NCBI GenBank assembly: GCA_017302195.1
Contig: JAFLEG010000106.1
Span: 1-9,803 of the forward strand
Origin: Verrucomicrobiota bacterium
Lineage (GTDB): Bacteria > Verrucomicrobiota > Verrucomicrobiia > Limisphaerales > UBA9464
Length of the DNA: 9,803 nt
Direction: 5' to 3'
A model generated the notes under the pieces. That model saw only the letters and a program-made list of their open reading frames with translations. It was not told the origin of the DNA and did not search any database. Shown here one piece after another: positions 6,428 to 9,803 of the stretch; position 1 is the first letter of the stretch, and each line of letters starts with the position of its first letter. The position numbers and the translations under genes were made by a program.

Positions 6428-9235
6428 TCAGCGCGGCGGGAACTCGAACTCCACCTTCCCCTTCTCGCCGAGGATCAGGTGCGCCGGGAAGGTCTTTCCG
6501 GACTTGCTGACAAACTGGGTCAGGAGATCTGAACGTCCATCCGCCAGGAGCTTGGTCACCTGCTCGACCGACACCGGCTGCTGCAGAATCTCTTTCCCGA
6601 CCTGGAAAGTGCAGCGGCGGGTCTCCGCCTGGCTGCGTTCACAGACAAACCGGTCGGGGGATTCAAACACCCGGCCGCCGCACTTCGGGCATTTGCCCAG
6701 GGCGGTCAGCCCGGTGAAGTCCAGCTTGGGCGGCGGCGGGGCGTTGGGATCCTTGGCCGTCCGGCCGGCGCGCGCTCCTCCCTTGCGTTCCCGGGGGGCA
6801 AACTCGAAGCCCACCTTGCCGTCGGCGTACTTGAGGAAGGCCTCGAACTTGCGGCCGGTCTTCTTGGACACGAACCCCTTGAGCAGGTCGGTCTTTCCCT
6901 CGGAGAGCAGCTTGGCGATCTGCACCCGGTCCACCGGCTGTTGCAGGATGATGCTGCCCGTCTTGAAGTCGCAGGTGCGCTCGGCGCTCACCGCCTTCTC
7001 GCAGACGTAGTTCATCCCGTTCTCGAACACCCGGGCGCCGCATTTCGGACAGGTGCCCACGGGCTCCTTGCCGGTGAAGTCCACCGGCTCCCCGGAGTCC
7101 TTCTTGTCGTCGTCGCCGAAATCGAACTTCGCCTCGAATTCCGGCGTGAGCTTGACGATGGCCGCGAAGGCAAAGCCCTGCTTGCTGCGGAACCCCTGGA
7201 GCGGACCCACCTGACGCTCCCGGATCAGGGTCTCGATCTCGGCGGGCTCGAACTGCCGACCGGCGGCGATCTTCCACAGCGCGAAGTCGCACTTCTGACA
7301 CTGGAACTTCTTGTAGGTCTCGTGCACCTCGCCGCCGCATTTCGGACACGGCGTCTTCAGGATGCCGAAGTCGCCGGGAATGGTGTCGTGTTCGTACTGC
7401 TTGGCCTTGCTGACGATGGATTCCGTGAGGCGGCGGATCTCCGCCATGAAGTCCTCGCGCCGAAGCTGGGCCCGCTCCATCTGCTTGAGCTGGTACTCCC
7501 AGTTCCCGGTCATCTCCGGCTTGGTCAGGGTCTCCACCCCCAGCCCGGTGAGGAGCGTGATCAGGGAGAAGGCCTTGGCCGTGGGCATCAGCTCCCGCTG
7601 CTGGCGCAGCAGGTACTGCTCGGTGATCAGCCCCTCGATGATGGCCGCGCGGGTGGCGGGCGTGCCCAGGCCGCGCTCGCTCATCGCCTCGCGCAGCTCC
7701 TCGTCGTCCACCAGCTTGCCCGCGCCCTCCATGGCCGACAGCAGCGTCGCCTCGGTGTAGCGCGCCGGCGGCTTGGTGACGCTCGCCCGCACCTCGATGT
7801 CGGAGGTGGCCACCTGCTCCCCCTGCTGGACCGGGACCAGGGTCGGCGATTCGTCGGAGTCCGCCTCCTTGCCATACACTTCCAGCCAGCCCGGCTTGAC
7901 CAGCACCTTGCCGGCGCTTTTGAACGGCTCCCCCTCCACCCGGGTGATGCGCACCGTCTCCAGGAACTCCGCCGGCGGATAGAACACGGCGAGAAAGCGC
8001 TTGGTCACCAGGTCATACAGCTTCTGCTCCGGCTCGCTCAGTCCCCGCGGGACCACGCCGGTCGGGATGATGGCAAAGTGATCGCTGACCTTGGCATTGT
8101 TAAAGATCCGCTTGTTGGGCCGCACCCAGCCCTCCGAGAGGATCCTGCCGGCGAACGGGGCGTACTGCGTGTCGCCCAGCGACCCAAGGGTCTGCCGCAC
8201 CGTCGGCAGATAATCCTCCGGCAGGGCGCGGGAGCCGGTCCGGGGATAGGTCAGGACCTTGTGCTTCTCGTAGAGCGCCTGGGCCAGACCCAGCGTGTTC
8301 TTGGCGCTGAATCCGAAGCGGCCGTTGGCCTCCCGCTGCAGGGTGGTGAGATCGTACAGCGGCGGTGACATCGAGGTGGTGGGCTTGCTCTCCTCGGTCA
8401 CCACGCCGGTCTTCCCGAGACAGCGGTCACGGATGCCTTCCGCCTTTGCCCGGTCCCAGACCCGTTCCGGTTTCTGGTCCGGATCCCTGTCGTCCCCCTT
8501 GACGAACTTCTCGTCAAACCAGCGGCCCAGATAGGGACCACGCGCCCCCTCAAAGGTCCCCAGCACCTCCCAGTAATCCCGCGGCACGAAGCGCCGGATC
8601 TTGGCCTCGCGCTCCACCACGATGGCCAGGGTGGGCGTCTGCACCCGCCCCACCGTGGTCAGGTGGAACCCGCCGGTCTTGGAGTTGAAGGCGGTCATGG
8701 CCCGCGTGCCATTGATCCCCACCAGCCAGTCCGCCTCGGACCGGCAGACGGAGGCATCGGCCAGCGGACGCATCTGCGCATCGCTGCGCAACTGCCGGAA
8801 GCCATCCCGGATGGCGGCCGGTGTCATGGACTGCAGCCACAGGCGCTGGACCGGCTGCCGCGCGTTGGTGTACGCCGCGATGTTCCGGAAGATCAGCTCG
8901 CCTTCGCGCCCGGCGTCACAGGCGTTGACGAGGGTGGTGATGTCCTTCCGCTTGATCAACCGGGCCAGCACCTTGAGCCGGTTCTCGCTCTTCTCGATGG
9001 GCTTGAGCGCAAATCGCGGCGGGATGTGCGGCAGGGAGGCAAACGACCATTTCCCCTTCTTGATCTCAAACTCGTCGGGCACGGCCAGCTCCAGAAGGTG
9101 ACCCACTGCGGAGGAGACCACGTGCTCATCTCCTTCGAAGAACTCCCCTGACTTGTCCTTCGCGAGGCCGCCCAACGCCTTGGCGATATCGGACGCCACG
9201 GACGGCTTCTCGGCAATGATCAGGGACTTACCCAT
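6428..9235 (-). CDS. topB: DNA topoisomerase III (type IA) with three C-terminal four-cysteine modules
   Basis: This 935-residue type IA topoisomerase cuts and passes single DNA strands to decatenate and relax DNA. The N-terminal TOPRIM domain begins MGKSLIIAEKPSVA (E9) and carries the metal-binding DAGREGE (107-113), the form usual in Bacillus-type TopB. GRVQTPTLAIVVERE (196-210) and the active-site LTYPRTGSR with nucleophile Y330 follow, then ERGLGTPATRAAII (520-533). The C-terminus has three zinc-finger-like modules: C630/C633/C646/C649, C729/C732/C745/C755 and C849/C852/C865/C875. Each is followed by a topoisomerase C-terminal repeat, and ILQQPV recurs at 763-768 and 883-888. A Pro/Ala-rich linker (815-840) separates modules 2 and 3. 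The start at 9233-9235 was chosen because MGKSLIIAEKPSVA is the canonical TopB N-terminus; the frame stays open to an ATG at 9307, which would add 24 basic residues without homology. The ribosome-binding site is weak. Nothing in the context suggests a plasmid or conjugative element. Confidence 0.95.
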   Translation of the reverse strand: MGKSLIIAEKPSVASDIAKALGGLAKDKSGEFFEGDEHVVSSAVGHLLELAVPDEFEIKKGKWSFASLPHIPPRFALKPIEKSENRLKVLARLIKRKDITTLVNACDAGREGELIFRNIAAYTNARQPVQRLWLQSMTPAAIRDGFRQLRSDAQMRPLADASVCRSEADWLVGINGTRAMTAFNSKTGGFHLTTVGRVQTPTLAIVVEREAKIRRFVPRDYWEVLGTFEGARGPYLGRWFDEKFVKGDDRDPDQKPERVWDRAKAEGIRDRCLGKTGVVTEESKPTTSMSPPLYDLTTLQREANGRFGFSAKNTLGLAQALYEKHKVLTYPRTGSRALPEDYLPTVRQTLGSLGDTQYAPFAGRILSEGWVRPNKRIFNNAKVSDHFAIIPTGVVPRGLSEPEQKLYDLVTKRFLAVFYPPAEFLETVRITRVEGEPFKSAGKVLVKPGWLEVYGKEADSDESPTLVPVQQGEQVATSDIEVRASVTKPPARYTEATLLSAMEGAGKLVDDEELREAMSERGLGTPATRAAIIEGLITEQYLLRQQRELMPTAKAFSLITLLTGLGVETLTKPEMTGNWEYQLKQMERAQLRREDFMAEIRRLTESIVSKAKQYEHDTIPGDFGILKTPCPKCGGEVHETYKKFQCQKCDFALWKIAAGRQFEPAEIETLIRERQVGPLQGFRSKQGFAFAAIVKLTPEFEAKFDFGDDDKKDSGEPVDFTGKEPVGTCPKCGARVFENGMNYVCEKAVSAERTCDFKTGSIILQQPVDRVQIAKLLSEGKTDLLKGFVSKKTGRKFEAFLKYADGKVGFEFAPRERKGGARAGRTAKDPNAPPPPKLDFTGLTALGKCPKCGGRVFESPDRFVCERSQAETRRCTFQVGKEILQQPVSVEQVTKLLADGRSDLLTQFVSKSGKTFPAHLILGEKGKVEFEFPPR

Positions 9236-9317
9236 CGTCGTGAGTGTGCGGACGTGTAGCCGCCGGATTTCGACAGGAGCAAGCCTTGTTTTTCGCCGAC
9301 TGCGCATTTCACCGCAG

Positions 9318-9346
9318 GCAAAAAATTATTCAACCGATTTGCAATG
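9318..9346 (-). promoter_or_regulatory. AT-rich patch upstream of topB, candidate promoter
   Basis: This is the only distinctly AT-rich stretch in the window. Read on the minus strand it contains TTGCAAATCGGTTGAATAAT followed by a T-run. TGAATA or AATAAT could act as a -10 box, with TTAACC (in the adjoining inverted repeat) as a poor -35 at 18-20 bases. It lies roughly 90-110 bases before the topB start codon. The match to a sigma-70 consensus is weak, so composition and position are the main evidence. Confidence 0.3.
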
Positions 9347-9383
9347 AGCAGGTTAAGACCTGTTCAGGCCTGCTTTTGAGGCC
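9347..9383. repeat. Nested inverted repeats between the GloVer gene and topB
   Basis: Three overlapping dyads occur: CAGGT-TAAG-ACCTG (9349-9362), the perfect palindrome CAGGCCTG (9365-9372), and GGCCT with AGGCC (9367-9371 and 9379-9383) around a 7-base loop. The last could be a terminator for the GloVer gene, whose stop is 45 bases away, but a proper U-run is missing. Alternatively, 9349-9362 abuts the possible topB promoter and could be an operator. Neither reading is established. Confidence 0.35.
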
Positions 9384-9427
9384 AATTCCCTGTGAGCCTC
9401 CCGGCCCGATAGCGTGGCCCGTGTTCA

Positions 9428-9803
9428 TCACCGGCCCGCCGTCCCCTCGGCTACCGGGATCAGGGCGAAAGCCGTGCCGAGGTTGCCGGCACCGCCATTG
9501 AGCGTCGCACCGAAGCAGAGGCCGCGGGACCCGGGTGTCAGACGCGACCGTCCCCGGGCGCCGTCCAGCGTCCCGCCGGTGAAATGGTGAAGCACCTGGT
9601 AGCCACCGCCGCCGGGTTCCATGCGGAAGATGGCCCCCAGGTTTGCCGTCCCACCCGCCATTGAGACGCCCAGCAGGGACCCATCGGGAAGGCGCGTCAG
9701 TCCCACGGCCGGTTCCCGGGCATCGTCCACCACCGAGCCGCACTGGTGCAGGATCTCGAAGCCGGATCCGTCGGGCCTCACGCGAAACACCCCGCCCGCC
9801 CCC
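9428..9803 (-). CDS. GloVer-type tandem-repeat protein, C-terminal part (5' end outside window)
   Basis: Only the last 125 residues are present. The frame remains open through the right edge, where residues GAGG precede the valine encoded by GTG at 9788-9790, so that GTG is internal and not a start. Two full repeats are visible: VFRVRPDGSGFEILHQ through GGTANLG, then AIFRMEPGGGGYQVLHHF through GGAGNLG. A third begins with TAFAL and the chain ends after VAEGTAGR. The pattern (I/V)FR-PDG-(E/Q)-LH-F, then GL--LPDGSLLG-S--GG---LG, is the GloVer (TIGR03803-type) repeat, thought to form beta-propeller-like extracellular or surface structures. Function is unknown. The sudden end within a third repeat, without a visible C-terminal sorting anchor, may be natural or a truncation. 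Confidence 0.85.
   Translation of the reverse strand, partial: GAGGVFRVRPDGSGFEILHQCGSVVDDAREPAVGLTRLPDGSLLGVSMAGGTANLGAIFRMEPGGGGYQVLHHFTGGTLDGARGRSRLTPGSRGLCFGATLNGGAGNLGTAFALIPVAEGTAGR

Noticed and set aside
6941..8368. A 475-residue open frame on the + strand opposite topB
   Set aside because: Same reason: low-complexity Leu/Arg/His/Gly sequence with no motif, wholly antisense to the conserved topoisomerase core.
9236..9307. Longer topB start at 9307
   Set aside because: The extra 24 residues are basic and non-homologous, while MGKSLIIAEKPSVA at 9235 is the standard beginning of the family. The ATG at 9307 has GGTGA almost touching it, too close for a normal ribosome-binding site.

Overview
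The window is GC-rich DNA with long genes in one reading direction, and it most likely comes from a member of the Verrucomicrobiota (a planctomycete-type relative is the main alternative). Three things point there. The truncated gene at the right edge is built from GloVer (Gloeobacter/Verrucomicrobium) tandem repeats. The left-hand gene is a pseudopilin-like protein with an H-X9-DG C-terminal motif, a family greatly expanded in Verrucomicrobiota and Planctomycetota. The gene-free stretches hold GC-rich palindromic repeats of the kind common in verrucomicrobial genomes. The assignment is inference from these traits; no marker gene is present.

Layout: bases 1-279 are non-coding and contain one well-preserved, roughly 97-base inverted-repeat element. 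A prepilin-type protein gene (280-1146, +) runs convergently into the 3' end of pnkp. Bases 1199-5238 (-) hold the core of the window: hen1 followed by pnkp, overlapping by 4 bases (ATGA). This is the bacterial RNA repair pair. Pnkp carries 5'-kinase, 2',3'-phosphatase and ligase domains in one chain, and Hen1 is the 3'-terminal ribose 2'-O-methyltransferase. Catalytic residues of all four activities are visible. Upstream on the same strand is a small exported thioredoxin-fold protein (5337-5804, -), separated from hen1 by 98 bases that hold two perfect 6-bp GC hairpins.

Bases 5805-6427 contain no gene. They are packed with at least four kinds of inverted or palindromic repeat, including two degenerate relatives and one fragment of the element found at 16-112. 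Then comes a type IA topoisomerase of the TopB (topoisomerase III) class with three C-terminal four-cysteine modules (6428-9235, -), an intergenic stretch with an AT-rich patch and nested inverted repeats, and the 3' end of a GloVer-repeat protein (9428 to the right edge, -).

Functionally, Hen1 and Pnkp should act together: Pnkp heals and seals RNA cut by ribotoxins, and Hen1 methylates the 3' end before sealing so that the repaired site resists recutting. The thioredoxin-like protein, topoisomerase, pilin-like protein and GloVer protein show no evident functional link to RNA repair. I saw no unknown multi-gene system here. The most notable contents are the intact Pnkp/Hen1 cassette in this lineage and the repeat-dense 0.6-kb gap.
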